From assembly GCF_002179635.1 (NCBI RefSeq), contig NZ_NFOE01000031.1, positions 1 to 38,080 of the forward strand: DNA of 38,080 nucleotides. The letters run 5' to 3'. Source of the DNA: Campylobacter jejuni. GTDB lineage: Bacteria > Campylobacterota > Campylobacteria > Campylobacterales > Campylobacteraceae. The position numbers were made by a program, and so were the translations under genes. Below the pieces are notes generated by a model. The model saw nothing but the letters and a program-made list of their open reading frames with translations, was not told the origin of the DNA and did no database searches. Positions 29,921-38,080 of the stretch are shown here, one piece after another (positions within the stretch are counted from its first letter, which is position 1; every line of letters begins with the position of its first letter).

Positions 29921-31210
29921 TTAAGTAATATTGTATTTTTTCATTTTTTCGCTAAAAATTTTCTCGCTCATCCCTATAAGCTTAGCCGCCTCTGTAATAT
30001 CTTGTGAATTTTTTAAAGCTTCTAAAATTAATTCTTTTTCAAGATTTTTAATATCTTTACTTTTTCTACTTTCTAAAAATAAATCTTGGGCGCTAATCTC
30101 ATCATTTTCACTTAAAATACACGCTCTTTGTATAATAGAAATCAACTCTCTAATATTACCTGGAAAATCATAAGCTAGCAAAGCATCTTGTGCTTCTTGA
30201 CTTAAAGTTTTTTCATTAAAATCATATTCTTTACATGTATCAAGTAATACCTTTTGTGCAATTTGCAAAATTTCTTCTTGACGCTCTCTTAGCGGTGGTA
30301 TATTAATAGGAATAGTATTAAGTCTATAATATAAATCTTGTCTGAATTCATTATCTGCAATCTTTTTTTCTATATGAGCATTAGTTGCACTAATAATTCT
30401 TACATCAATCTTTATACTTTTAGTACTTCCTAATCTTGTAATTTCTTTTTCCTGCAAAGCTCTTAATAATTTTGCTTGAATTTCATAAGGCATTTCACCT
30501 ATTTCATCTAAAAACAAAGTACCTTCATTAGCAAGCTCAAACAAACCTATTTTAGTAGTATTAGCATCAGTAAATGCACCTTTTTCAAAACCAAATAGCT
30601 CACTTTCTATTAAATTTGATGGAATCGCTGCCATATTAATTGCCACAAAGGGCTTTTGTGCTCTTTTTGAATTTTTATGCACAAAATTTGCAAAAACTTC
30701 TTTACCTACTCCACTTTCTCCAAAAAAAAGCACACTTGCATCTGTCTTAGCAGCTTTAGTGGCCAATTTTAAACAATCTTCCAAAGCCTTAGAAGTGCCA
30801 TAAAAATCTTGATTTTCTTCTTTTTTAATAGTCTTTTTATTTGTTTTTTTAGAAGTCTTTTCTTGGATTATTTTTGCACGTTTTATCGCAGTTACTAAAG
30901 TATTAATATCAAATGGTTTTACTAGAAAATCTTTTACTCCAAGTCTTACTGCTTCTATGGCACGATTTAGTGTTGCATTACCTGTGATAATAATAAAATC
31001 ATATTTATTCTCACAAGCTTGCACAAATTCAATACCATCCATACCCGGCATATTAATATCTGTAATAATCAAATCAACATCATCATTTAGTTTTTTTAAA
31101 GCTTCAGTTGCTGATTTATAAGATTTTATAGCAAATTCTTCATACTCACTCAAAGCAATTTCAAGTGATTTTCTCATATTTATATCATCTTCAACTATAA
31201 CTAAATTCAT
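29921..31210 (-). CDS. flgR: Sigma-54-dependent response regulator FlgR
   Basis: 429 residues. Receiver domain 1-~118 with phospho-acceptor Asp51 (IITDINMPGMDG) and Lys98; Lys/Thr-rich linker 118-132; AAA+ domain with Walker A GESGVGKE (164-171), sigma-54 contact loop GAFTDA (211-216, a variant of GAFTGA) and Walker B LFLDEIGEMP; short Fis-like HTH at the C-terminus (DITEAAKLIGMSEKIFSEK). This matches FlgR, which with kinase FlgS switches on RpoN-dependent rod/hook genes. Homopolymer runs in the gene (8 bases at 30722-30729; 7 at 30844-30850 and 30363-30369) recall the reported A/T-tract phase variation of C. jejuni flgR. Eight bases after secA. Confidence 0.92.
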   Translation of the reverse strand: MNLVIVEDDINMRKSLEIALSEYEEFAIKSYKSATEALKKLNDDVDLIITDINMPGMDGIEFVQACENKYDFIIITGNATLNRAIEAVRLGVKDFLVKPFDINTLVTAIKRAKIIQEKTSKKTNKKTIKKEENQDFYGTSKALEDCLKLATKAAKTDASVLFFGESGVGKEVFANFVHKNSKRAQKPFVAINMAAIPSNLIESELFGFEKGAFTDANTTKIGLFELANEGTLFLDEIGEMPYEIQAKLLRALQEKEITRLGSTKSIKIDVRIISATNAHIEKKIADNEFRQDLYYRLNTIPINIPPLRERQEEILQIAQKVLLDTCKEYDFNEKTLSQEAQDALLAYDFPGNIRELISIIQRACILSENDEISAQDLFLESRKSKDIKNLEKELILEALKNSQDITEAAKLIGMSEKIFSEKMKKYNIT

Positions 31211-31218
31211 TTCAAACC

Positions 31219-33810
31219 TTAAGCTAAAATACCTTTTTTGGGACCACTTTTACCATGGCATTCTTTATATTTTTTACCACTACCGCAAGGACAAGGTGAA
31301 TTTCTAGGTACTTTAGTAATTTGTGCTTCACCGTTTTCATCAACACCACTTTCTGTGGTATTAGCTAAAAACTGCTCATTTTGCTCATGGCTTTTTTCTT
31401 CAAAATTTTGTGCTTCTTTTTGAGTAAAAACTACATTAAATAACAATTTTAAACTATCAAATTTAACACGCTCAACAAGCTCCATGAAAAGATTATAACT
31501 TTCTTTTTTATATTCTACTAAAGGATCTTTTTGATTATAACTTCTTAAACCTATACCAGTTTTTAAAATATCCATTTGGTATAAATGCTCTCTCCATAGA
31601 TTATCCAAAATTTGAAGATATAAGATTCTTTCAATTCTTCTAGCTTCCTTATCTTCAATAATACTCATTTTATCTTTGTAAGCTTTTTCTAAAATTTCAC
31701 TTAATTTATTTTCTGCTTCAATTACACCTAAATCTTTAAAATCAGCTTCGCTAAGCTCAAGATTACACTCATAACTTACTTTTTGCTTTAAGCTTTCAAA
31801 ATGCTTAACGTCATCTTCAAGTTCTGCATTTAAATAAATTTGGCTTACTAAGTGATTACTATACTCAACAATATTTTTTAAAATTTTATCTTGCAAGTCA
31901 AATTCTTCATCTAATAATTCATTTCTATAATTATAAATAGTCTTTCTTTGCTCATTCGCCACATCATCATATTCAAGCAAGTGTTTTCTGCTTTCAAAAT
32001 GTAAGCTTTCAACTTTTTTTTGCGCATTCTCAACAGCTCTTGTAACAATACGACTTTCTATATGCTCACCCTCTTCTATACCTAATCTTTCCATGATATT
32101 TTTAATGCGATCACCACCAAAAATTCTTAAAAGATTATCCTCTAGACTTAAGTAAAATCTACTTACACCAGGATCACCTTGACGTCCTGCACGACCACGA
32201 AGTTGATTATCTATTCTTCTACTTTCATGGCGTTCAGTTCCTATAATATAAAGCCCTCCCAAAGCTCTTATTTCATCATCTATTTTTATATCAACCCCAC
32301 GACCTGCCATATTAGTAGCTATAGTCACTGCACCTTTTTTACCCGCATCTTGAATAATCAAAGCTTCTTGCTCATGATTTTTAGCATTAAGCACATGATG
32401 AGGAATGCGTTCTTTTACAAGCATATTATGAAATACTTCACTTCTTTCAATACTTGCAGTTCCTACTAAAACCGGCTGACCTTTTGCATTTGCTTTTTTT
32501 ATCTCTTCAATAACTGCTTTAAATTTTTCTTCTTGAGTTTTATAAATTAAATCATCTTTATCTATTCTTGCAACCGGTATATTTGTAGGTATAGAAACTA
32601 CATCTAAATTATATATTTGAGAAAATTCCGTTGCCTCAGTTTGTGCAGTACCTGTCATACCTGCTAATTTTTTATACATTCTGAAATAATTTTGGAAAGT
32701 AATATCTGCTAAAGTTTGACTTTCTTCTTGAATTTTTACTCCTTCTTTAGCCTCTAATGCTTGGTGCAAACCATCGCTAAAACGTCTTCCTTCACTTAAC
32801 CTTCCTGTAAATTCATCAACAATTACAACTTCTTTATCTCTTAATACATAATGCACATCTTTTTCAAATAAATTATGTGCTTTTAAAGCCTGATCAAGCT
32901 GATGGGCCAATATTGCATTATCTAAACTATATAAATTTTCTACTCCGAATAACTTTTCTGCCTTAGAAATTCCAGCCTCTGTAATCATAATAGTCCTATT
33001 TTTCTCATCAACAATAAAATCACCACTTGGTAATTCTTGAGGAGTAGCAGCTGCTTGACCTTTTTGCATCTGTTTTGCTACTTCATTTGCTTTAATATAA
33101 CCATCTAAAGTTCTATTTGTAGGCCCACTTATAATAAGCGGAGTTCTTGCTTCATCTATTAAAATACTATCTACTTCATCAACTATAACAAAATTATGTT
33201 CTCTTTGCACTTTTTCAAGTTTTGAAAATTTCATATTATCGCGCAAATAATCAAAGCCAAATTCATTATTTGTACCATAAGTTATATCACACTCATAAGC
33301 TTTTTTATGCGCCTCATCGCTATTTTGCTCTGAAAGTATCACCCCCACACTAAAACCTAAAAAATTATAAATAGCACTCATTTGCTCTGCATCTCTTTTG
33401 GCTAGATAATCATTCACAGTAACTACATGTACACCCTTGCCACTCATAGCATTTAATACAACAGGTAAAGTTGCAACCAAAGTTTTACCTTCCCCAGTTT
33501 TCATTTCAGCGATTTTTCCCTCATGTAAAACCATACCACCAATTAATTGTACATCAAAATGGCGCATATTAAGCGTTCTTTTTCCTACTTCTCTAACTAT
33601 TGCAAAAACATCATTTAATATTTGATCTAAAGTTTTTTCTTCTTTTTGAATTTGTGTTTTAAAATCTATAAATACTTGTTTTAATTCATTATCACTTAAA
33701 TTTTGGTATTTTGACTCTAAAGCATTAATTTGTGCAACTCTCTTTAAATATTTTTTTACTTCTCGATCGTTTTTTGTGCCAAATATTGCTTTAAATACGC
33801 TAGAAAACAT
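31219..33810 (-). CDS. secA: Preprotein translocase ATPase SecA
   Basis: 863 residues, complete. Motor of Sec export: Walker [16 protein letters not shown]-type [19 protein letters not shown]2 with [10 protein letters not shown] and RQGDPG, and helical wing/scaffold regions. The C-terminal zinc finger [14 protein letters not shown] (C840, C842, C851, H852) binds SecB/lipids in other species. AAAGG Shine-Dalgarno. First gene of the six-gene minus-strand run and divergent from lolA, whose product handles Sec-exported lipoproteins. Confidence 0.97.
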   Translation of the reverse strand: MFSSVFKAIFGTKNDREVKKYLKRVAQINALESKYQNLSDNELKQVFIDFKTQIQKEEKTLDQILNDVFAIVREVGKRTLNMRHFDVQLIGGMVLHEGKIAEMKTGEGKTLVATLPVVLNAMSGKGVHVVTVNDYLAKRDAEQMSAIYNFLGFSVGVILSEQNSDEAHKKAYECDITYGTNNEFGFDYLRDNMKFSKLEKVQREHNFVIVDEVDSILIDEARTPLIISGPTNRTLDGYIKANEVAKQMQKGQAAATPQELPSGDFIVDEKNRTIMITEAGISKAEKLFGVENLYSLDNAILAHQLDQALKAHNLFEKDVHYVLRDKEVVIVDEFTGRLSEGRRFSDGLHQALEAKEGVKIQEESQTLADITFQNYFRMYKKLAGMTGTAQTEATEFSQIYNLDVVSIPTNIPVARIDKDDLIYKTQEEKFKAVIEEIKKANAKGQPVLVGTASIERSEVFHNMLVKERIPHHVLNAKNHEQEALIIQDAGKKGAVTIATNMAGRGVDIKIDDEIRALGGLYIIGTERHESRRIDNQLRGRAGRQGDPGVSRFYLSLEDNLLRIFGGDRIKNIMERLGIEEGEHIESRIVTRAVENAQKKVESLHFESRKHLLEYDDVANEQRKTIYNYRNELLDEEFDLQDKILKNIVEYSNHLVSQIYLNAELEDDVKHFESLKQKVSYECNLELSEADFKDLGVIEAENKLSEILEKAYKDKMSIIEDKEARRIERILYLQILDNLWREHLYQMDILKTGIGLRSYNQKDPLVEYKKESYNLFMELVERVKFDSLKLLFNVVFTQKEAQNFEEKSHEQNEQFLANTTESGVDENGEAQITKVPRNSPCPCGSGKKYKECHGKSGPKKGILA

Positions 33811-33844
33811 TTTTTTTACCTTTAATTACAAAAATATATGCTAG

Positions 33845-33850
33845 ATTATA
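33845..33850 (-). promoter_or_regulatory. -10 box (TATAAT) for the secA-flgR-asd-hemE operon
   Basis: A perfect TATAAT on the minus strand (context AAGGTATAATC), 35 bases before the secA start, without an obvious -35. It shares the 118-base gap with the lolA promoter. Confidence 0.72.
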
Positions 33851-33899
33851 CCTTGATTTTAATTAGAACTATATAAAAGTTTTATTTGCATAAATTTTA

Positions 33900-33905
33900 T
33901 ATAAT
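33900..33905 (+). promoter_or_regulatory. -10 box (TATAAT) for lolA
   Basis: TATAAT preceded by AAATTT, 23 bases before the lolA ATG, with TTTTATTTGC further upstream. The short leader carries the AAAGGA Shine-Dalgarno (33918-33922). Confidence 0.72.
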
Positions 33906-33928
33906 TTGTTAAATTTTAAAGGATAATT

Positions 33929-34435
33929 ATGAAATATTTTATATTTTTAATGATATTTGCTTATAATATTTTTGCTTTTGATATAAATTTTAAAAATTTT
34001 AGCAGTGATTTTGAGCAAAAAGTGCAAAGTAATAATTCTTCGCTAAATTATAAAGGAAATTTTATCATTACTCAAAATAAAGCCTTTTGGAATTACACCA
34101 AACCAAATAAAAAGCAAATTTATATCAATCATAAAGAAGTTATTATCATAGAACCTGAATTAGAACAAGCCGTTTATACACAATTGCAAAATTTACCAAA
34201 TCTTCAAGCAATTTTTAAAAATGCAAAATTAATATCTCACGAAAGCTATGAGGCAAAATACGAAAATATCACATATAATATCAAACTAGAAAACGGTAGT
34301 CTTAACAGTATTTCTTATAAAGATGAATTAGGAAATTTGGTCAGTATTTATTTTTACAACCAAAAATTTGATCAAAATATTAACGAAAATATTTTTATAC
34401 CAAAAATCCCAAGTCATTTTGATATAATCCAATAA
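33929..34435 (+). CDS. lolA: Outer-membrane lipoprotein carrier protein LolA
   Basis: 168 residues with a signal peptide (MKYFIFLMIFAYNIFA, cleavage near residue 16). The mature part is the LolA half-barrel pattern: FSSDFEQKVQ, LNYKGNFIITQNKAFWNYT, KKQIYINHKEVIIIEPELEQA. It shuttles lipoproteins across the periplasm. Weakly conserved family, but position beside secA agrees with C. jejuni as I recall. Monocistronic. Its TAA is immediately followed by the opposing gene's stop with no gap. Confidence 0.88.
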   Translation: MKYFIFLMIFAYNIFAFDINFKNFSSDFEQKVQSNNSSLNYKGNFIITQNKAFWNYTKPNKKQIYINHKEVIIIEPELEQAVYTQLQNLPNLQAIFKNAKLISHESYEAKYENITYNIKLENGSLNSISYKDELGNLVSIYFYNQKFDQNINENIFIPKIPSHFDIIQ

Positions 34436-35080
34436 TCAAAATGGTATCTCTTTAAACAAATCTTGTTCTTTACTTGGTGCTAACATTTGCATTTGTGTAT
34501 TTTCCATAGTTTTTAAAATCATATCCATGGCTTCTTTGCTTGTATTAACATCTTGATTGAAACTTATATTGCCATCTTTAACACTGCTTGTTTGAGTAGC
34601 ATTTATATCTTTTGATTGAGTATTATTTTGATCTGAAGTTTTAGTAACTTTAAGAATATTTTGAATTTCTTCTTGCTTAGTGGTTTCTTTTAAATCTTCT
34701 TCCTTTTTTTCTAAATCTTTTACAAAACGCTTCAACTCTTCTATATCAAATTGACTCACTGAATTAATTTTTAGAATGTAAATATTTTTTATTTGGGTTT
34801 TATATTTTTTATTGCTAAATTTAAGCAAAGTTTCTTTGAAATTGTTTTTTCCCACTTCTGTGAATAAATCTTCATAAAAATAACTAGATACAATAGTATT
34901 TAAAGCATCTATAATTTTCTTTTGTTCTAAATTTTCTCCCTCAAAATCTAAAGTCATTTCAATCTTTTTTAGAGTGTTATTTCCAACCTTTGAATATAAA
35001 TCTGTTCTAAAATCTTCTATGCTTAAAGAATTAGCATAAATACCGCAAAAAGAAAAAAATAAAATTACTACCCATCTCAT
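34436..35080 (-). CDS. Exported protein of unknown function
   Basis: 214 residues from ATG 35080, chosen because GGGGAG sits 5 bases upstream; a GTG at 35086 overlapping the helicase stop would add two residues. Signal peptide MRWVVILFFSFCGIYA, then a charged helical protein (FRTDLYSKVGNNTLKKIEM at ~20-38; EELKRFVKDLEKKEEDLKE coiled-coil-like at ~110-130) and a Thr/Asn/Gln-rich low-complexity stretch before a C-terminus with MLAPSKEQ. No family recognised. Two bases downstream of the helicase, so co-transcribed; the same pair exists in C. jejuni as I recall. Confidence 0.82.
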   Translation of the reverse strand: MRWVVILFFSFCGIYANSLSIEDFRTDLYSKVGNNTLKKIEMTLDFEGENLEQKKIIDALNTIVSSYFYEDLFTEVGKNNFKETLLKFSNKKYKTQIKNIYILKINSVSQFDIEELKRFVKDLEKKEEDLKETTKQEEIQNILKVTKTSDQNNTQSKDINATQTSSVKDGNISFNQDVNTSKEAMDMILKTMENTQMQMLAPSKEQDLFKEIPF

Positions 35081-35082
35081 AA

Positions 35083-36438
35083 TCACTCCCCATTTTCTTC
35101 TAAATTTATAAATTTTTCTTGTAGATAAAATCGTTTTACCTCTTTATCAAATTTTAAAATTTTTAAAAAATAATCCTCAAAAGGTATTTTATAATTATAT
35201 ACGATTTTTAAATTACTTGGATTAATGGCTCTTGATAAACATACATATAATTGTCCTTTTTCAAAAATTCCATCAATATCGCATATTAATTTATCTATAC
35301 TCATACCTTGAGATTTATGGATTGTTATAGCATAAGCTAGTTTTATAGGAAATTGAACAAATTTAGCTTTTATCTTAACTTCTAATTTTTCATCTTTGTC
35401 TAACTCATACTCTTCTAAGGTATATTCATATGGTTTTAACCTCAATCTTTCACCGTTATTTTTTTCTATTAGAATATATTCTTGCTCTTTATCTTTTATA
35501 AAATCTAAAACAACACCCTGCTCCCCATTATAATAATTTTCTTCTTTATTATTCACACAAAAAATAATTTTAGCGCCTATTTTTAATTTTAATTCATCCA
35601 AAGAATTGAGCCCATTAATCCACTGCTCGTAAGTTTTATCATCTAATGTAGAATCTAGTTTTTCAGCTTTTGCCTTAAATACACTTTCTTTGCCTTGTAA
35701 AAGATTTAATTTTTCAGTATTAATATAATTAGTTTTTTTATTTGTAGCACACAATAAAGTATACTCATCCATATATTCAAGTAAATTTTTTGAACTAATT
35801 AACATTTTTTTAAAGAAATTTAGCATTTCTTTATTTACTTCACCCATTCTAAGAAAAAACAAATATTCATAAAATTGCTTATCTAAAGTTCTTTTTGTAA
35901 CGCTAAGTTTTAGATTAATAAATTTAAGATCATTCCAGGCTTGCGAAGAAAAAGCATATAAAGTATTTTGAAATAAAGTGCTTTGAATTTGATTTTCTCT
36001 ATAATTAATCACAGGTGGAAGTTGAAAAAAATCTCCAACTAATAAAATTTTACCATTAAAATCACTTCTTGATAATCTATAATAAATCATTTCCATCAAT
36101 GAAGCACTCACCATAGAAATTTCATCAATAACCAACAAATCACATTGTTTTAAAATTCTCTTTAATTTTTCTAGTTTATCTTTTTGCTTTCTATCTTCAT
36201 AATATAACTCATCATAATTTTGGCATCTTTTAAAAGCAAAAAAACTATGTAAAGTAACCCCACCTATATTAAAAGCACTAAGTGCAGTAGAACCCAACAC
36301 AACGACGATTTTCCCTTGAACTCTATAAGATCTTATAAGTTCCATAGTTAAAAAAGACTTACCAACACCTGCACTACCACTTAAAAATACATTATTATTT
36401 TTTAAAAAAAATCTTAAATTATCTACAACTAAATTCAA
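35083..36438 (-). CDS. PIF1/RecD-like superfamily 1B DNA helicase
   Basis: 451 residues. Walker A GSAGVGKSF near residue 20-28, Walker B/motif II VIDEISMVSASLM, motif III LLVGDFFQLPPV, and a C-terminal motif YAITIHKSQGMSIDK with CLSRAI: the AAA_30/PIF1-like layout. It is a compact 5'-3' type helicase likely acting in DNA repair or replication. The start is TTG at 36438; no other start precedes Walker A, and AAAGAG is upstream. One base after the methyltransferase stop. Confidence 0.92.
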   Translation of the reverse strand: MNLVVDNLRFFLKNNNVFLSGSAGVGKSFLTMELIRSYRVQGKIVVVLGSTALSAFNIGGVTLHSFFAFKRCQNYDELYYEDRKQKDKLEKLKRILKQCDLLVIDEISMVSASLMEMIYYRLSRSDFNGKILLVGDFFQLPPVINYRENQIQSTLFQNTLYAFSSQAWNDLKFINLKLSVTKRTLDKQFYEYLFFLRMGEVNKEMLNFFKKMLISSKNLLEYMDEYTLLCATNKKTNYINTEKLNLLQGKESVFKAKAEKLDSTLDDKTYEQWINGLNSLDELKLKIGAKIIFCVNNKEENYYNGEQGVVLDFIKDKEQEYILIEKNNGERLRLKPYEYTLEEYELDKDEKLEVKIKAKFVQFPIKLAYAITIHKSQGMSIDKLICDIDGIFEKGQLYVCLSRAINPSNLKIVYNYKIPFEDYFLKILKFDKEVKRFYLQEKFINLEENGE

Positions 36439-36439
36439 G

Positions 36440-37207
36440 TTACTCTTTCACGCAGGATATTATCAACATCATAGGCCTATGCCATTCTTTTTTAAATTCG
36501 TTTTTAAATTCAGGAAAAAGATTGATAATTTTATCAGAAGGTTTTGGTTCAATAATATTAGTTATTTTAAAATTATTTTGCAATAAAGTAGATATATAAC
36601 TTGTTAAAGTACGGTGATATTTAACCACATCCTCACCTAAAAAATTATATTTATTTTTATTCTCATAAAAATAATTTTTAATAGGAAAACATTGAATATC
36701 CCCATAATTATCATATATAAAATCTTGAGAAGTATTTGCGGTAAAAACAGGATGCTCAACACTAAAAACCAAACTACCATTTTCATTAAGAAGATTTGAG
36801 ATGTTAAAAATTAATTTTTCATAATCTTTTATATAGTGAAAAACTAAAGAACTAATAACTATATCAAATTTTATATTTTGCAAATTAATGATTTTATCTA
36901 TTTCTTCACAAGAATTTCTATAAAAGGATATTTTATTTTTATATTTTTTTGTTTTAATCTTTGCTTTTTCTAACATTCTTAAAGATAAATCAACAGCAAT
37001 AACTTTTTTAGCACCATTTTCTAAAGCATAAACACTATGCCACCCATATCCACAACCTAAGTCTAATACAATTTTATCTTTTAAACTTGGCAAACACGCT
37101 TTAAAATCCTCCCATTCGCCAGCACCATCCAATCCTGCTTTAGATCTTAACATTAAAGCATATTTATCAAAAAAAATATTATCATCATACTTATTATCTA
37201 ACATCAT
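36440..37207 (-). CDS. Class I SAM-dependent methyltransferase
   Basis: 255 residues. Motif I VLDLGCGYGWHSVYA at ~50-64, acidic post-I VIAVDLSLRML, motif II region FDIVISSLVFHYI, and motif III LLNENGSLVFSVEHP: a Rossmann methyltransferase of the UbiE/Tam-like group. The substrate is unknown and a small molecule is more likely than DNA. Tandem ATGs (37207 and 37204); the RBS AAGGG is better spaced for the second. First gene of the three-gene operon, directly beside the anomalous tail, and I do not recall it next to the helicase in C. jejuni, so it may be an accessory gene. Confidence 0.9.
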   Translation of the reverse strand: MMLDNKYDDNIFFDKYALMLRSKAGLDGAGEWEDFKACLPSLKDKIVLDLGCGYGWHSVYALENGAKKVIAVDLSLRMLEKAKIKTKKYKNKISFYRNSCEEIDKIINLQNIKFDIVISSLVFHYIKDYEKLIFNISNLLNENGSLVFSVEHPVFTANTSQDFIYDNYGDIQCFPIKNYFYENKNKYNFLGEDVVKYHRTLTSYISTLLQNNFKITNIIEPKPSDKIINLFPEFKNEFKKEWHRPMMLIISCVKE

Positions 37208-37226
37208 GCACCCTTATGATAGTATT

Positions 37227-37232
37227 ATTATA
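37227..37232 (-). promoter_or_regulatory. -10 box (TATAAT) for the methyltransferase-helicase operon
   Basis: Perfect minus-strand TATAAT with TTTTTGA just upstream, about 20 bases before the tandem ATGs; the leader would be short and contains AAGGG. Confidence 0.7.
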
Positions 37233-37240
37233 TCAAAAAC

Positions 37241-38080
37241 CTTTTTTTATTTACCCAAAAAACACCCTACCAACCTACTCCACTTATACTAGATCAAACC
37301 TTTAATAAATAATTTCAAGTACTATTAATAATAAAAACAAAAAAGCATAAGATATATAAAACACTAATTTTCAACCATTAACAATTACCTTATTACAAAC
37401 ATTAAACTATCCAACCTAACTAAAAAACTACAATATACCTCTTAAATAACACCACCATATTAACACCTTTATTATGCCAATAAATTAAATTAATCTATTC
37501 AATCTTTATATCAACCTAAAACTAAAAACCGCACAACACTCTAAATACCCTTTCAATCTACAATATACTAAAACAACCAAGCCATCTAATTCTTAGTAAA
37601 CATTCTATCCAATCTTAAAGCTACAGATTAATTAAAAATTTCACAATAAAACGTACTCTACCGTTCAACCCAATAGCTAAAAAAAAGAAAAACTAAATAT
37701 AAAACTAAAATTCCAATAAATATATAAAAATATAATTCAGCAAATCAATAAAAAAATCAAATAAAAACTAAAACCTATCATCCGCAATGGATTCAAATAT
37801 CAAGTTAAAGTATTACTACTAACCAGCTCTACTACCTCACCAAAAAATCCATCACCAACTAAAAATATAAAAACCACTAAATACTAAAAAACAAATTTAC
37901 TATAAGCAATTTAAAATTGAAAAATTAAAACAATTAAGCCAATTAAATTACTAAAGATATAAAAATAAAAACATAAATCAACCAAGTCAAATATCCAACC
38001 ACCAAAAAACCAAAAGCTAAATCATTAAAACTCATAAAAATTAAAAAAACATAATCTAAAATGATAGAAATTTAAAAATA
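37241..38080. other. Gene-less, extremely G-poor (+ strand) tail
   Basis: No ORF of 60 codons or more, no recognisable RNA gene and no repeat array. By hand count, 37261-38080 holds about 29 G and 163 C (roughly 3.5% against 20%), a skew far beyond that of the minus-strand genes nearby. The minus strand is thus nearly free of C and T-rich. Its frames give long hydrophobic runs broken by stops, for example MSFNDLAFGFLVVGYLTWL from ATG 38035, which stops after 30 codons with no Shine-Dalgarno. It could be a decayed membrane-protein gene, a skewed spacer, or foreign or artefactual sequence; I cannot decide which. Confidence 0.6.

Noticed and set aside
32179-32469. 96-codon + strand ORF inside secA
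   Set aside because: Antisense to conserved SecA motor motifs; Ser/Thr/Tyr-rich composition is that of an antisense frame.
37785-37856. tRNA-like stretch on the minus strand (AGCTGGTTAG and TTTGAATCC resembling D and T loops)
   Set aside because: The spacing between the two loops is about 9 bases too short, the D and T stems do not pair and no acceptor stem forms; likely chance in G/T-rich sequence.
37744-38035. Minus-strand reading frame from ATG 38035 read with stops as Gln/Trp (recoded gene)
   Set aside because: Stops in this frame are more frequent than composition predicts (about 13 in 97 codons), there is no Shine-Dalgarno, and the protein-like look follows from T-rich codons.
1-38080. 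Poly-G/C phase-variable tracts, CRISPR repeats, insertion sequences, rRNA genes
   Set aside because: I scanned for these and saw no G or C run of seven or more, no regularly spaced repeats, no transposase-like ORF and no rRNA sequence.

Overview
This is about 38 kb of low-GC, densely packed bacterial chromosome. It looks like an Epsilonproteobacterium (Campylobacterota), most likely a thermotolerant Campylobacter outside C. jejuni itself, with the C. lari group as a plausible home. The reasons are the AT-rich codon use, TATAAT -10 boxes mostly without a clear -35, a PflB-type flagellar disk protein next to serS, a FlgR-type regulator, and runs of gene order I recall from C. jejuni (ybgC to a META lipoprotein; pyrF to pflB; secA to a PIF1-like helicase). 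The species is inferred from memory of gene order, not from a search. Nearly all of the window is ordinary core genome: I see no CRISPR array, insertion sequence, integrase, rRNA or poly-G phase-variable tract.

Layout. (1) 3-1500, + strand: the 3' end of a pentapeptide-repeat membrane protein, then a YbgC thioesterase. (2) 1478-3773, - strand: a three-gene operon of GNAT acetyltransferase, uracil-DNA-glycosylase-like Fe-S protein and periplasmic protein. (3) 3916-14967, + strand: an eleven-gene run rpmH-rnpA-yidD-yidC-jag-mnmE-purL-TerB/DnaJ-purH-chemoreceptor-META lipoprotein. It mixes tRNA processing, membrane insertion, tRNA modification, purine synthesis and chemotaxis, and ends at a hairpin shared with the opposing operon. 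(4) 14978-19646, - strand: DMT transporter, NCS2 purine permease, kdsA, ribH, nusB, pyrF. (5) 19747-26203, + strand: der-aroK-trpS-serS-pflB behind a TATAAT promoter. (6) 26288-33810, - strand: secA-flgR-asd-UPF0114-hemE-radical SAM, followed by tRNA-Asn with its own consensus promoter. (7) 33929-34435, + strand: lolA. (8) 34436-37207, - strand: methyltransferase, PIF1-like helicase and exported protein. (9) 37208-38080: a gene-less tail with extreme strand asymmetry.

The points most worth a second look are these. The 37.2-38.1 kb tail has almost no G on the + strand (hand count about 29 G against about 163 C in 820 bases). rnpA has no ATG/GTG/TTG start where its conserved N-terminus begins; the RpmH stop sits in ATAA where an ATGA overlap would be expected. 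The chemoreceptor carries a CxxCH haem-attachment motif in its periplasmic sensor. The UDG-like protein keeps its four Fe-S cysteines but has lost both catalytic motifs. An 8-base homopolymer lies in the ATPase domain of flgR. I found no convincing new multi-gene defence or mobile system.
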